64,000 nucleotides of DNA from Dechloromonas hortensis (GCF_009469765.1 NZ_SSSQ01000001.1:558001-622000); one strand, 5' to 3'; counted from the stretch's first letter, positions 31,061 to 41,130 are shown. Notes: a model not told the origin generated them from the letters alone. Numbers and translations: made by a program.

Positions 31061-31840
31061 ATGATGCCGCTGGGCGACCTGATCCGTTATTTCAATACCG
31101 CCGACAGTTCCGGCGACAGCAGCCTCTACCCGGCAGGCGAACGGGCCGCGGCCTGGCACCGCGGCTTGCGCCTGGGATCGCTGTTCGAGCCGATCGTCGA
31201 TCTGGCGCAGGAACGCATCGTTGGCCACCGGGCGACGCTGGCCGCCCGCCAGGAGGACGGCACGCCGGTCAGCGCCGAGGCCGCCTATGCTGCCTGCGAA
31301 AGCGCCGCAGCGATCATCCATTTCGACCGCCTGTGCCGCACCCTGCATGCCCTCAATTTCCTGGCCCAGCGCCGCTACGCCGGCGGCTACCTGCAACTGG
31401 CCATCCATCCGCGCCACCTGCTGGCCGTGCCGAACCAGCACGGACTGGTCTACGAGGCCATCCTGAAACGCTGCGGCCTGGCCCCGGAGGATATCGTGCT
31501 CGAGTTTGCCGCCGGCCAGCTCGGCAGCGACCCGCACCGGCTCGCCGCGCTCGGCAACTACCGCCGACGCGGCTACCGGCTGGCCCTGCGCCAGCCGGAC
31601 TCGGCGACCGATCTGGTCGCCGTCGGCGAACTGCAGCCGGAGATCATCCAGCTCGCCAGCAGCGAATCCGCCAGTGGCCTGAGCGGCAATGCGCGCGAAC
31701 TGGCCGGCATCGATACGGTGGCCGATCTGGCCCGGGCCAGGGCGGCCGCGATCGATCTCGGGCGGGGTGCGCTGTTCGGCGCGCCGCAAAGCGAGTGCAG
31801 ACCTACCCACAGCAAGCACGGAGTCGCCTACAATTCCTGA
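31061..31840 (+). CDS. degenerate EAL-domain protein
   Basis: 259 residues; an ATG one codon later (31064) has better spacing from AGGGGA. The fold pattern of an EAL c-di-GMP phosphodiesterase is visible: LFEPIVDLAQERIVGH at the position of the usual YQPIVDL...GYEALLR, and LQLAIHPRHLLAV for the N-P helix. The catalytic EAL is replaced by RAT-L, the metal-binding DDFGTG loop by LRQPDSAT, and the final E/Q region is lost. It is therefore probably an inactive binder or a scaffold. It stands alone between the ilvA terminator and cysK. Confidence 0.7.
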   Translation: MMPLGDLIRYFNTADSSGDSSLYPAGERAAAWHRGLRLGSLFEPIVDLAQERIVGHRATLAARQEDGTPVSAEAAYAACESAAAIIHFDRLCRTLHALNFLAQRRYAGGYLQLAIHPRHLLAVPNQHGLVYEAILKRCGLAPEDIVLEFAAGQLGSDPHRLAALGNYRRRGYRLALRQPDSATDLVAVGELQPEIIQLASSESASGLSGNARELAGIDTVADLARARAAAIDLGRGALFGAPQSECRPTHSKHGVAYNS

Positions 31841-31858
31841 TCTTCATCAGGAGCCGCC

Positions 31859-32791
31859 ATGAAAATCGCCAACAACGTTACCGAACTGGTCGGCAACACG
31901 CCGCTGGTCAAGCTCAACCGCGTCACCGAGGGCGCCGGCGCCACCGTCGTCGCCAAACTCGAATTCTTCAATCCCGGGCACAGCGTCAAGGATCGCATCG
32001 CGGTTGCCATGCTCGACGCCGCCCAGGCAGCCGGCAAGATCGGGCCGGATACCGTCGTGCTGGAGCCGACCTCCGGCAATACCGGCATCGGCCTGGCCAT
32101 GGTCTGTGCAGCGCGCGGTATCAAGTGCGCCTTCACCATGCCGGAAACGATGAGCCGCGAGCGCAAGCTGCTGCTCAAGGCCTATGGCGCTGAACTGATC
32201 CTGACCCCGGGCCCGGACGGCATGGGCGGTGCGATCGCCAAGGCCAAAGCGCTGGCCGAGGCTGACCCGAAATACTTCATCCCGCAGCAGTTTGAAAATC
32301 CGGCCAATCCGGCCGTGCACCGCAGCACTACCGCCGAGGAGATCTGGCGCGACACCGATGGCCAGGTCGACATCTTCGTCGCCGGCGTCGGCACCGGCGG
32401 TACCGTAACCGGGGTTGGCGAAGTACTGAAGGCCCGCAAGCCGGGCGTCCAGATCGTCGCCGTCGAACCCGATGCCTCGCCGGTGCTGTCCGGCGGCGCC
32501 AAGGGGCCGCACCCGATCCAGGGCATCGGCGCCGGCTTTGTGCCGGGTGTGCTGAATACCCACATCTACGACGAAGTGATCCGCGTCAAGAACGACGATG
32601 CCTTCGCCATCGCTCGCCGCATGGCGACGGAAGAGGGCTTGCTGGTCGGCATTTCTTCCGGTGCCGCGACCTGGGCCGCGCTCGAACTGGCCAAGCGCCC
32701 GGAAAACGCCGGCAAGCTGATCGTCGTCGTCATTCCGTCGTTCGGCGAACGCTATCTGTCCACCGCCCTTTATCAGCACCTCGAAGTTTGA
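31859..32791 (+). CDS. cysK: cysteine synthase (O-acetylserine sulfhydrylase, CysK type)
   Basis: 310 residues. PLP lysine is Lys44 in NPGHSVKDR, the substrate loop is [12 protein letters not shown], and the PLP-phosphate loop is [13 protein letters not shown]. It makes cysteine from O-acetylserine and sulfide. AGGAG lies 6 bases upstream. Its TGA overlaps the TTG start of the next gene, so synthesis is probably coupled to the PatB-type lyase. Confidence 0.93.
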   Translation: MKIANNVTELVGNTPLVKLNRVTEGAGATVVAKLEFFNPGHSVKDRIAVAMLDAAQAAGKIGPDTVVLEPTSGNTGIGLAMVCAARGIKCAFTMPETMSRERKLLLKAYGAELILTPGPDGMGGAIAKAKALAEADPKYFIPQQFENPANPAVHRSTTAEEIWRDTDGQVDIFVAGVGTGGTVTGVGEVLKARKPGVQIVAVEPDASPVLSGGAKGPHPIQGIGAGFVPGVLNTHIYDEVIRVKNDDAFAIARRMATEEGLLVGISSGAATWAALELAKRPENAGKLIVVVIPSFGERYLSTALYQHLEV

Positions 32792-33918
32792 GCCGCTTCG
32801 ACCAGCCGATCGACCGGCGCGATACCGACTCCATCAAATGGGGCAAGTACGCCGGTCGCGACATCCTGCCGCTGTGGGTGGCGGACATGGATTTCGCCGC
32901 GCCGCCGCCGGTCATCGCGGCCCTGCACCAGCGTATCGAGCAGGGGGTTTTTGGCTACGGCCACCCCTGGTCGTCGCTGGAAGAGTCAGTGCTCACTCAC
33001 CTCAAAAGTGAGTACGACTGGGCGATTGAGCGCGATTGGATCGTCTGGCTGCCGGGCCTGGTCAGCGGCCTGAACATCGCCTGCCGGGCGGTCGACGGCG
33101 ACGTGCTGACGGCGACGCCGATCTACCCGCCCTTTCTGTCGGCCCCGCGGCTGTCCGGCCGCCAGCTGAACCGGGTCGAACTGGCCAACGTCGACGGCTG
33201 CTGGCAATGGGACAAAATTGCCCTGCAGCAGGCATCGACCGCAGCCACCCGCCTGTTCCTGCTCTGCCACCCGCACAACCCGGTCGGCCGCTGCTGGAGC
33301 AGGGCGGAACTGCTCGACCTGGCGACGTTTGCCGCCGCCAACGAGCTGGTTGTCTGTTCCGACGAAATCCACTGCGGCCTGATTCTCGACGCTGACCAAC
33401 GCCATATTCCCTTCGCCAGCCTGTCGCCGGATGCGGCCAAGCGCAGCATCACGCTGATGGCGCCGTCGAAGACCTTCAACATTCCCGGCCTCGGCTGCGC
33501 CTTCGCGGTCATTCCCGATCCCGGGCTGCGCCGCCGTTTCTTGCGCGCAATGGACGGCATCGTGCCGCACGCCAATGTGCTCGGCCTCGCCGCCTGCGAA
33601 GCCGCCTACCGCGACTGCACCGACTGGCACCGCGAGCTGATCGCCTACCTGATCGGCAACCGCGACCTGGTGAGGGCTGCGGTCGACACGGTCAGCAAGG
33701 TAAAAATGAACCACATCGAAGCGACCTACCTGGCCTGGATCGACGTACGCGGCCTCGGCCTCGCCCAACCGGCCGCCCACTTCGAAGCACACGGTCTCGG
33801 CCTTTCCGACGGCGCCGATTTCGGGGCGCCGGGCTGGTTGCGGCTGAATTTCGGCTGCCCGCGCCAGACTCTCGAGGCGGCCCTCGAACGTTTCCTCAAG
33901 GCCTGTCGCGCCGCATGA
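32788..33918 (+). CDS. patB: PatB/MalY-type PLP aminotransferase (putative cystathionine beta-lyase)
   Basis: 376 residues from a TTG overlapping the cysK stop. Starting here restores the family N-terminus [20 protein letters not shown]...[14 protein letters not shown]. The Schiff-base lysine is Lys228 ([12 protein letters not shown]), and [10 protein letters not shown] carries the PLP-ring Asp. It likely cleaves C-S bonds (cystathionine or cysteine conjugates). Pairing with cysK fits sulfur amino acid metabolism. It overlaps the following small gene by ATGA. Confidence 0.88.
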   Translation: MSRFDQPIDRRDTDSIKWGKYAGRDILPLWVADMDFAAPPPVIAALHQRIEQGVFGYGHPWSSLEESVLTHLKSEYDWAIERDWIVWLPGLVSGLNIACRAVDGDVLTATPIYPPFLSAPRLSGRQLNRVELANVDGCWQWDKIALQQASTAATRLFLLCHPHNPVGRCWSRAELLDLATFAAANELVVCSDEIHCGLILDADQRHIPFASLSPDAAKRSITLMAPSKTFNIPGLGCAFAVIPDPGLRRRFLRAMDGIVPHANVLGLAACEAAYRDCTDWHRELIAYLIGNRDLVRAAVDTVSKVKMNHIEATYLAWIDVRGLGLAQPAAHFEAHGLGLSDGADFGAPGWLRLNFGCPRQTLEAALERFLKACRAA

Positions 33919-34205
33919 ATTCTTTCAGCCTGAGCATCTGGTCCCTGATCGGCGCCATGCTCGCCCAATCCATCGTCAGCGGCCTGGCCATCGAACTCTT
34001 TCTGCGCAAGGAAGCAGCGGCCGGCCAGCGCCGCTCCTGGCTGGCCGTCGCCATCGGCTCAACCCTGTTGGCACTGCTCCACGGCTACACGCTGGAACTG
34101 GCCGTGCGCACCGGCCTCTACGACCTGCGGCAAGCGGTCCTCGCCGGACTGAGCGCCAGCCTCTTCGCGCTCGGCATCTACGGCATCAGGCGGCAGACAG
34201 CCTGA
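33915..34205 (+). CDS. small membrane protein of unknown function
   Basis: 96 residues with three hydrophobic segments (IWSLIGAMLAQSIVSGLAI, WLAVAIGSTLLALLHGYTL, AVLAGLSASLFALGIYGI). The start overlaps the patB stop by ATGA. The 3' end overlaps the convergent 5-formyl-THF cyclo-ligase gene by 20 bases. No family recognised. Confidence 0.7.
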   Translation: MNSFSLSIWSLIGAMLAQSIVSGLAIELFLRKEAAAGQRRSWLAVAIGSTLLALLHGYTLELAVRTGLYDLRQAVLAGLSASLFALGIYGIRRQTA

Positions 34206-34767
34206 AGGCGCCGGCCTCGGTGACGATCCAGTCCAGCCGCTGATCATGGCTTTCCGGCCGGATGCTGGCCAGCCGGTTGATCTCGAAACCGACGCCGACC
34301 GCCAGCGGGCGAGGGGAGAGCGCCGCCAGCGTACGGTCGAAATAACCGCCGCCATACCCCAGGCGATAGCCGGCCGCATCGAAGCCGTTGAGCGGCAACA
34401 GAATCAGGTCTGGTATCACCCACTCACCGCTGACCGGGGTCGGAATGCCGTAACGATCCGGCGCCAGTGTCGTCCCGCTATCCCAAATACGGAAAGCCAG
34501 CGCCGTATTTTCGGCGACGACGACCGGCAAGGCGGCCTGCGCACCAGCGGCCGCCCAGTGCGCGACAATCGCCCGCACATCCGGCTCATGCTTGATCGGC
34601 CAGCAAAAGGCGGCAATCCGCGGCACCGCCAAGGCAACCTGCAAATGCTCGACGATACGCGCCGACAAGGCGGCATGCACCGCATCGTCGAGCGCCGCCC
34701 GACGCGCCACCATCTCGCGCCGCAACGCCCGTCGCCAGCCCGTGTTATCCTCGATCAGCTCAGTCAT
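34186..34767 (-). CDS. fau: 5-formyltetrahydrofolate cyclo-ligase
   Basis: 193 residues. The C-terminal FGYGGGYFDRTL-type motif is present as RLGYGGGYFDRTLAAL, preceded by DLILLPLNGFDAAGY. The N-terminus has LRREMVARRAAL. It converts 5-formyl-THF to 5,10-methenyl-THF using ATP. It is divergent from slt with only 14 bases between the start codons, so the two promoters must overlap coding sequence. Confidence 0.92.
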   Translation of the reverse strand: MTELIEDNTGWRRALRREMVARRAALDDAVHAALSARIVEHLQVALAVPRIAAFCWPIKHEPDVRAIVAHWAAAGAQAALPVVVAENTALAFRIWDSGTTLAPDRYGIPTPVSGEWVIPDLILLPLNGFDAAGYRLGYGGGYFDRTLAALSPRPLAVGVGFEINRLASIRPESHDQRLDWIVTEAGAFRLSAA

Positions 34768-34781
34768 CCGCCCAATCTAGC

Positions 34782-36713
34782 ATGAAGTTTCGCGTCATCA
34801 TCCTCGGCCTCTCGCTCGCCTTTCCCGTCTTTGCTCAGGATGGTCGCGATGCGGCCTTCCTCGCCGCCCGCGACGCCTTCCGCACCGGCGACCGGAACAA
34901 GCTGGAACGCGCCACGGCGCAGCTCGGCAACCACGAACTGGCGCCTTACGCCGAGAACTACCGGCTACGCATGTGGATGGACCAGGGCGATTCGGCCAGC
35001 CTGCGCAGCTTCTTCGAACGCTACGAGAAAAGCTACGTCGCCGAGAAATTGCGAGCCGACTGGATCCGCTGGTTGGGCAAGCGTTCCACGTGGAACGAAA
35101 TCGAGAGTGAATACCCGAAACTGCTCGCCCCGGAGCCGGAGATCACCTGCTACAACCAGCAGGCCCGTCTCGCCCGCGATGACAAGAGCGTGCTCGACGA
35201 AGCCGAGAAGCTCTGGCTGAGCCAGCTTGAACCGCCTGAAGCCTGCCGACCGGTCTTCGACAACCTGATCGCCAGCCAGCGACTGAGCGTTGACGATGTC
35301 TGGACGCGCGCCCGCCGTCAGATCGAGGCCAACCGCCCGAGTTGGGCCAAGACGACGCTGAACTACCTGCCGGACAGCCAGATGCCGGACAGCCGTGCCT
35401 TCGATGCCGCGCTCAACAATGCGATGGGCTATCTCGTCCGCCAGCCCGCCAACTGGCACACCAACCGAGCCGGCCGCGAACTGGCGATCATTGCCGTGCA
35501 GCGCATCGCCACCAATGACCCGAAGGCTGCGGTGGACGAGCTGGAAAAGCTGAAAAGCCGCCTGCAGGAATCCGAGAGACAGTGGGCCTGGAGTCAGATC
35601 GGCCTGCAGGCCGCCAAGAAGCACCTGTCGGAAGCCGTAAGCTGGTACGCCAATACCGGCAAGGCGCAGCTCTCCGACGAGGGTTACCAGTGGAAAGTGC
35701 GCGCCGCGCTGCGCGCTCAGGAATGGGGTGTTGTCCGCGACACCATCCTGGCCATGCCTGCCGAACTGGCCGGCAAGCCGGAATGGATCTACTGGCTCGG
35801 CCGGGCCCAGAAAGCCGGCGGCCGCACCACCGATGCCGATGCGCTGTTCGAAAAGATCGCCGGGCAGCCCAATTTCTACGGCAACCTGGCCGACGAGGAA
35901 CTCGATCGCGTCGTCATGCCACCGGCCAAAGCCAAGGCGCCAACCAGTGAGGAACAAAAGGCAGCTCGTGACAATCCCGGCATCCGCCGCGCTCTGGCCT
36001 TCTTCCGCCTCGACATGCGAACCGAAGCAGTCAAGGAGTGGAACTGGGCACTGCGCGGCATGGAAGACCGCGAACTACTGGCCGCCGCCGACCTCGCCAA
36101 GCGCAACCAGATCTGGGACCGGGCCATCAACACCGCCGAACGGACCAAGTACGAGCACGACTACACCTTGCGCTACCTCGCCCCCTACGGCGAACATGTC
36201 CGCCCGGCCGCCCTCAACCAGTCGCTCGACGATGCCTGGGTGTACGGCCTGATGCGCCAGGAAAGCCGCTTCATCACCAGCGCCAAATCCAATGTCGGCG
36301 CCTCCGGCCTGATGCAGCTGATGCCGGCCACCGCCAAGTGGGTCGCCAAGAAGATCGGCCTGCGCGAATACAACCACAGCCAGGTCACCGACACCCAGAC
36401 CAACGTCCTGCTCGGCACCAGCTACATGCGGCTGGTCATGGAAAACCTCGACAACCATCCGGTGCTCGCTTCGGCCGCCTACAACGCCGGCCCCGGCCGC
36501 GCCAAGAAATGGCGGGCTGACCGGCCACTGGAAGGGGCGATCTACGCCGAAACCATTCCGTTCAGCGAAACCCGCGATTACGTCAAGAAAGTCATGAGCA
36601 ACGCCGTCTATTACTCGGCGTTGTTCAATGGCAAACCCGATTCCCTGAAAGCCCGCCTTGGCGTCATCGGCCCGCGTAGCACCGATGCCCCCAAGGATGC
36701 CGACCTGCCTTAG
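34782..36713 (+). CDS. slt: soluble lytic murein transglycosylase
   Basis: 643 residues with a signal peptide (MKFRVIILGLSLAFPVFA). The long helical superhelical U/L domain covers about residues 20-460. The C-terminal GH23 domain has the catalytic Glu in YGLMRQESRF, then NVGASGLMQLMPATAKWVA and NVLLGTSYM. It cleaves peptidoglycan glycan strands to 1,6-anhydromuramyl ends in the periplasm. The coding sequence contains a perfect 16-base parS-like palindrome near codon 101 (see 35082). Confidence 0.93.
   Translation: MKFRVIILGLSLAFPVFAQDGRDAAFLAARDAFRTGDRNKLERATAQLGNHELAPYAENYRLRMWMDQGDSASLRSFFERYEKSYVAEKLRADWIRWLGKRSTWNEIESEYPKLLAPEPEITCYNQQARLARDDKSVLDEAEKLWLSQLEPPEACRPVFDNLIASQRLSVDDVWTRARRQIEANRPSWAKTTLNYLPDSQMPDSRAFDAALNNAMGYLVRQPANWHTNRAGRELAIIAVQRIATNDPKAAVDELEKLKSRLQESERQWAWSQIGLQAAKKHLSEAVSWYANTGKAQLSDEGYQWKVRAALRAQEWGVVRDTILAMPAELAGKPEWIYWLGRAQKAGGRTTDADALFEKIAGQPNFYGNLADEELDRVVMPPAKAKAPTSEEQKAARDNPGIRRALAFFRLDMRTEAVKEWNWALRGMEDRELLAAADLAKRNQIWDRAINTAERTKYEHDYTLRYLAPYGEHVRPAALNQSLDDAWVYGLMRQESRFITSAKSNVGASGLMQLMPATAKWVAKKIGLREYNHSQVTDTQTNVLLGTSYMRLVMENLDNHPVLASAAYNAGPGRAKKWRADRPLEGAIYAETIPFSETRDYVKKVMSNAVYYSALFNGKPDSLKARLGVIGPRSTDAPKDADLP
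35082..35097. promoter_or_regulatory. parS: parS-like site inside slt
   Basis: CGTTCCACGTGGAACG is a perfect 16-base palindrome. Its inner 14 bases match the broadly conserved ParB-binding consensus TGTTYCACGTGRAACA. It lies about 21 kb from parB. It encodes R-S-T-W-N-E within the slt frame, so it is embedded without disrupting the gene. Confidence 0.75.
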
Positions 36714-36738
36714 CCCCTTAGTCACACGCTCCCCTGTC

Positions 36739-38820
36739 ATGGCCAACCCACCCGCTTCCAGCCCCGCCAGCCAACTCCCGGCTGACGACTTGCAGATCCT
36801 GCGCGACTGCCGGATGCTGTATCTGAAGCAGCTCGGCCAATTGCTCCAGGAAGCGGAGCCGGTCTCGGCCCGTGCGGTACAGGCCTTCCAGCAGACGGTC
36901 GGCGCCTATTTCGACGAAATGGTGTCAACCGGCCGGCGCAGCAGTTTTGAGGACGCCAAGGGGCTGACCGCTTCACGCATTTCTCTGGTCGGCGAGAGCG
37001 ACCTCGAACTCGAAATCCGCCTCGGCGAATTCTCGGCTCACCTGATGGAACGAACCGGCGGCGACCTGTGGCGCGTCTATCTGCGCTTCGTGACCCTGCT
37101 CGACCGGCCCGATCTGAGTACCGCCGACAATCCGGTCGGCCCAAGGGGGATCGCCCTCGGCCTGACCGATCTGTGCAGCGAACTGGGCGAAGACCATGCC
37201 AAGACACTGGCGCGGATCGACCGGCTGGAAGACTACTTTGCCAAGAACCTGACGGTCCTTTACGCCTCGTTGAACGATTTCCTGGCCGGCAACAAGGTTG
37301 GCGCAGCTCAGGCGGCCATAGTGAGCGCCCCCGAGCCGGCGGGCGCCGGCGGGTCACCGGTCAACACGCCGAACCCGGCGGCACTGCTGCAAAGACAACT
37401 GCTCGGCCCGGCCGTCGAAACGGCACTGCCGGCCGCCGGCCCGGCGGCCAGCCTGTTTTCCCAAGCCATGCTGGAACGCCTGCTGGCCCGCCTCGATGAA
37501 CTGGACAAGCCCGCTCGCCCAACCCCGGTCAGCGACTTCTCGCCAACGGCCACCAGTCCCTCGCTGGAAACATTGATTCCCGGCCTGTTCACCGCCGACC
37601 AAGCGCCGTCCGCCGCACCGCAAGCCCTGGACTCGAATCGGCTGGGCATTCCCAATGGCGCCCCCGAAGCAGCCACAATCGACGCCATCGCCCGCATCTT
37701 CGAAGCGATTTTCGCCTCGCCGACACTGCCCGACCCAATCAAGTCGGCCCTCGCCAGCCTGCAGATCCCGACCCTGAAGGCAGCCATGCTGGATGCCGCC
37801 TTCTTCACCACCGAAAACCACCCGGCCCGGCTGCTGCTCGACAAGATGGCCCGGGCCGCCCTTGGCCTGGCCCACGAAGTCTCCTCCCGGCATCCGCTGT
37901 GCGTCGATATCCAGGCCATCGCGAGCCGCGCCCGCGCCGAGTTCCGCAACGACAATCAGGTCTTCAACGCGCGGATCGGCGAATTGAACGCCCTGATCGC
38001 CGACCGCGACAAGGCCGCCGAACTGGCGGCCGAGGCCTATCTGCCACTGCTCTACCAGCTTGACCGGCGCAAGCAGGCCGAACGGCGCGCCCGCCAGGTC
38101 ATCGACGGCTACCTGCGCCCGGAAGTCCCGGCCAGTATCGTCAGCTTCCTGCATCAGCACTGGCTCAAGGTCCTCGTCGTCAACTGGATGGAAGGCGGCG
38201 AACAAAGCACCGACTGGCAGGAAAGCCTGGCGCTGATCGCCAACCTGCTGTGGAGCATCGAGCCGAAAGCCGAGATCGATGACCGCAAACGACTGGCCAA
38301 GATGTTGCCGGCCTTGCTGCAACGCCTGAATGCCGGCATGGCGCGCATCGGTCTTCCGGAAGAAACCCAGGGCGCTTTCCTCGACACCTGCTTTGCGCTG
38401 CAAACCGCCGCCATGCGCGCCACCGGTGCGCCGCAGCCGGCCCCGGCCGAAGAGGCGCCCGCCGTGCCCCCCGCGGCAAAAGCCGGTGTCAGTGAACTGA
38501 CGGCCGGCCATCTGCTGCTCAAGATCATCGACCTGAGCGGCACTCAAGTCGAGGCATCCCGGCCGCGCAGCGCCGTCCGTCCCGGCACCTGGCTCAGCCT
38601 CACCCTGAACGGCAAGCCGCCGATTTGCGGCCGGCTCTGCCAGATCAGTCCGGAGAGCGGCATGCTGCTGCTCGCCAACCCGGACTGGCAATTCGCCCTG
38701 GCCATCCACCCGAACATTCTTGAACAGATGCTCAAAGCCGGGCGCGCTCAGCTCAGCAGCAATGAGTCGCTGTTCAACTCGGCAGCCGAACAGGCTTTGC
38801 GGCGAACCGAAAGCGCCTGA
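36739..38820 (+). CDS. DUF1631 domain protein
   Basis: 693 residues from the ATG at 36739; the longer frame overlaps slt. Features: helical N-terminal region (LPADDLQILRDCRMLYLKQLGQLL), a Pro/Ala-rich linker around 200-320, a helical central DUF1631 core with RRKQAERRARQVIDGYLRPEVPASIVSFLHQHW, and a short C-terminal beta domain (LLKIIDLSGTQVEASRPRSAVRPGTWLSL). DUF1631 proteins are common in beta/gammaproteobacteria with unknown function; some are suspected to interact with c-di-GMP pathways. No clear ribosome site. Confidence 0.75.
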   Translation: MANPPASSPASQLPADDLQILRDCRMLYLKQLGQLLQEAEPVSARAVQAFQQTVGAYFDEMVSTGRRSSFEDAKGLTASRISLVGESDLELEIRLGEFSAHLMERTGGDLWRVYLRFVTLLDRPDLSTADNPVGPRGIALGLTDLCSELGEDHAKTLARIDRLEDYFAKNLTVLYASLNDFLAGNKVGAAQAAIVSAPEPAGAGGSPVNTPNPAALLQRQLLGPAVETALPAAGPAASLFSQAMLERLLARLDELDKPARPTPVSDFSPTATSPSLETLIPGLFTADQAPSAAPQALDSNRLGIPNGAPEAATIDAIARIFEAIFASPTLPDPIKSALASLQIPTLKAAMLDAAFFTTENHPARLLLDKMARAALGLAHEVSSRHPLCVDIQAIASRARAEFRNDNQVFNARIGELNALIADRDKAAELAAEAYLPLLYQLDRRKQAERRARQVIDGYLRPEVPASIVSFLHQHWLKVLVVNWMEGGEQSTDWQESLALIANLLWSIEPKAEIDDRKRLAKMLPALLQRLNAGMARIGLPEETQGAFLDTCFALQTAAMRATGAPQPAPAEEAPAVPPAAKAGVSELTAGHLLLKIIDLSGTQVEASRPRSAVRPGTWLSLTLNGKPPICGRLCQISPESGMLLLANPDWQFALAIHPNILEQMLKAGRAQLSSNESLFNSAAEQALRRTESA

Positions 38821-38918
38821 GGGGCCAGACACCGCGCAGGCCGGCGCCGGCAAATGGCCCAAAGAGGCCGATTTGCCTTAAAATTCAAGTTTTTCGAATC
38901 AAGCTTCCGGGGTTCCAC

Positions 38919-39881
38919 ATGGACATCAAAAAGGTCTTGCTGCTGGGGGGTAGCGGTTTTCTCGGTACCTATATCGCCAATCGCCTCTCACAACGCGGCA
39001 TTGAGGTCACCATCCCGACCCGTCGGCGCGAACGCACCAAGGCGCTGATCATTCAGCCGAATGTCGAGATGCCGGAAGCGAATATCCACTGCGAAGAAAC
39101 CCTGGTCGCGCTGATGCAGGATCAGGATGCGGTGATCAATCTGGTCGGCATCCTGCACAGCCGTGACGTCAAGCTGCCCTACAGCAAGGACTTTGCCGAG
39201 GCGCACGTCGAACTGCCGAAGAAGATCATCGCCGCCTGCAAGGCCGCCGGCGTTCGCCGCCTGGTGCACATGAGCGCCCTGAATGCCGACCCCAAAGGCC
39301 CGTCCGAATACCTGTGCTCGAAGGGCGACGGCGAAGCCATCGTGCTCGCCGCCCGCAACGAACTTGATGTCACCGTCTTCCGTCCGTCGGTCATCTTCGG
39401 CCTCGGCGACTCCTTCCTGTCGATGTTCGCCAGCGTTCTGAAGAAACTGCCGTTCTTCCCCCTCGGCTTCGGTCATGCCCGCTTCCAGCCGGTCTGGGCG
39501 GCCGACGTGGCCGATGCCTTTGTCGACTGTCTGGGTGACGCCAGCACCTACGGTCAGGCCTATGACCTGGTCGGCCCCAAGGTTTACACGCTGCGCGAAC
39601 TGGTTGATTACACCGCCCAGCTGACCGGCAGCAAAGCCACCATCGTGCCGCTTTCTGAAGGCTGGGCCTACCTGCAGGCTGGCCTGATGTGGCTGGCTCC
39701 GAAGCCGATGATGTCGCCGGACAACCTGCGCTCGATGCAGCGCGACAGCGTCTGCGAAGGCAACTGCAATCCGCCGGCCAACTGGCAGCCGACGGCGCTG
39801 GAAGCGATCGCCCCGACCTACATTGCGCTCAATACGCCGAAGGGCAAGCTCGACGGCTTCCGCTTCCGCGCCGGGCGTTAA
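38919..39881 (+). CDS. NAD(P)-binding epimerase-like protein, complex I NDUFA9 family
   Basis: 320 residues. The Rossmann motif VLLLGGSGFLGTYIANRL opens the protein, followed by VNLVGILHS, MSALNADPKGPSEYLCSKGDGE and a C-terminal substrate region. It resembles the NDUFA9 accessory subunit group of atypical short-chain dehydrogenases. The bacterial role is uncertain, often suggested in quinone or respiratory complex assembly. cca starts 13 bases downstream. Confidence 0.85.
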   Translation: MDIKKVLLLGGSGFLGTYIANRLSQRGIEVTIPTRRRERTKALIIQPNVEMPEANIHCEETLVALMQDQDAVINLVGILHSRDVKLPYSKDFAEAHVELPKKIIAACKAAGVRRLVHMSALNADPKGPSEYLCSKGDGEAIVLAARNELDVTVFRPSVIFGLGDSFLSMFASVLKKLPFFPLGFGHARFQPVWAADVADAFVDCLGDASTYGQAYDLVGPKVYTLRELVDYTAQLTGSKATIVPLSEGWAYLQAGLMWLAPKPMMSPDNLRSMQRDSVCEGNCNPPANWQPTALEAIAPTYIALNTPKGKLDGFRFRAGR

Positions 39882-39894
39882 GTCCGGCCCGACC

Positions 39895-41130
39895 GTGCAG
39901 ATCTACATCGTCGGCGGCGCCGTCCGTGACGAACTGCTCGGTCGGCCCAGCGCCGACCACGATTACGTCGTCGTCGGCGCCACACCGGAAGCCATGCTGG
40001 CCAAGGGCTTTCGCCCGGTCGGCAAGGACTTCCCGGTGTTCCTGCACCCGAAAACGCACGAAGAATACGCATTGGCCCGGACCGAGCGCAAAACCGGCCG
40101 CGGCTACCATGGCTTCAGCTTTCATGCCGCACCGGAAGTCACGCTGGACGAGGATCTGGCCCGCCGCGACCTGACCATCAATGCGATGGCCAGAGCCGCC
40201 GACGGCAGCCTGGTCGACCCCTTCGGCGGTCAACAGGATCTGCAGGCCAAAATCCTCCGCCACGTCGGCCCAGCCTTTGCCGAAGACCCGGTACGCATCC
40301 TGCGTATCGCCCGCTTCGCCGCCCGTTTCCACGATTTTTCGATTGCCCCCGAAACCCAGGCCCTGATGTGTGCCATGGTCGCCAGTGGAGAAGTCGACCA
40401 CCTGGTCGCCGAACGGGTCTGGCAGGAACTGGCCAAAGGCCTGATGGAGGTGCAGCCCTCGCGGATGTTCGGTGTGCTCCGCGACTGTGGCGCGCTGGCC
40501 CGCCTGCTGCCGGAAGTCGATGCGCTGTTCGGCGTGGCGCAGCGGGCCGACTACCATCCCGAAATCGATACCGGCATCCATACGATGCTGGTCATCGACC
40601 AGTCAGCCCTGCGCAATTTTGCGCTGCCGGTCCGCTTTGCCGCACTGACCCACGATCTCGGCAAGGCAACGACGCCGGCCGACATCCTGCCGCGCCACCT
40701 CGGCCACGAAGAACGCAGCGTCCAGTTGACCGAACAACTGTGCGCCCGCCTGCGCGTGCCGAATGACTGCCGCGACCTGGCGCTGCTGACGGCCCGCTAT
40801 CACGGCAACATCCACCGTGCCGCCGAGTTGCGGGCCAGCACCATTGTTTCGCTGCTCGAGAAGACCGATGCCCTGCGTCGCCCGGAACGCTTCCAGCAGC
40901 TACTCGACGCCTGCCTGTGCGACTACACCGGCCGCCTCGGCTGGCATGATCGCAGCTATCACAGTCCTGCCCGGCTGCTCGCCGCACTGGCTGCGGTCAA
41001 CGCGGTGGAAGCCGGCAAAATCGCCGCCGCCTGCGTCGACAAGGGCAGCATCCCGGAGCGCATTCATGCCGCCCGGGTCAGCGCCGTCAAGCAATGCCTA
41101 AATGAGCCTGGAGAGCAGCCAGAGCAGTAA
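39895..41130 (+). CDS. cca: multifunctional CCA tRNA nucleotidyltransferase
   Basis: 411 residues from GTG at 39895 (VQIYIVGGAVRDELLG), chosen because the family begins at this motif. The nucleotidyltransferase site is HDYVVVG, followed by RRDLTINAMA and a PFGGQQDLQAKILRHVG head-neck region. The C-terminal HD domain has THDLGKA, giving phosphatase/2',3'-cyclic phosphodiesterase activity as in E. coli Cca. It adds or repairs the CCA end of tRNAs. Its 3' end overlaps the convergent DUF2905 gene by 33 bases. Confidence 0.94.
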   Translation: MQIYIVGGAVRDELLGRPSADHDYVVVGATPEAMLAKGFRPVGKDFPVFLHPKTHEEYALARTERKTGRGYHGFSFHAAPEVTLDEDLARRDLTINAMARAADGSLVDPFGGQQDLQAKILRHVGPAFAEDPVRILRIARFAARFHDFSIAPETQALMCAMVASGEVDHLVAERVWQELAKGLMEVQPSRMFGVLRDCGALARLLPEVDALFGVAQRADYHPEIDTGIHTMLVIDQSALRNFALPVRFAALTHDLGKATTPADILPRHLGHEERSVQLTEQLCARLRVPNDCRDLALLTARYHGNIHRAAELRASTIVSLLEKTDALRRPERFQQLLDACLCDYTGRLGWHDRSYHSPARLLAALAAVNAVEAGKIAAACVDKGSIPERIHAARVSAVKQCLNEPGEQPEQ

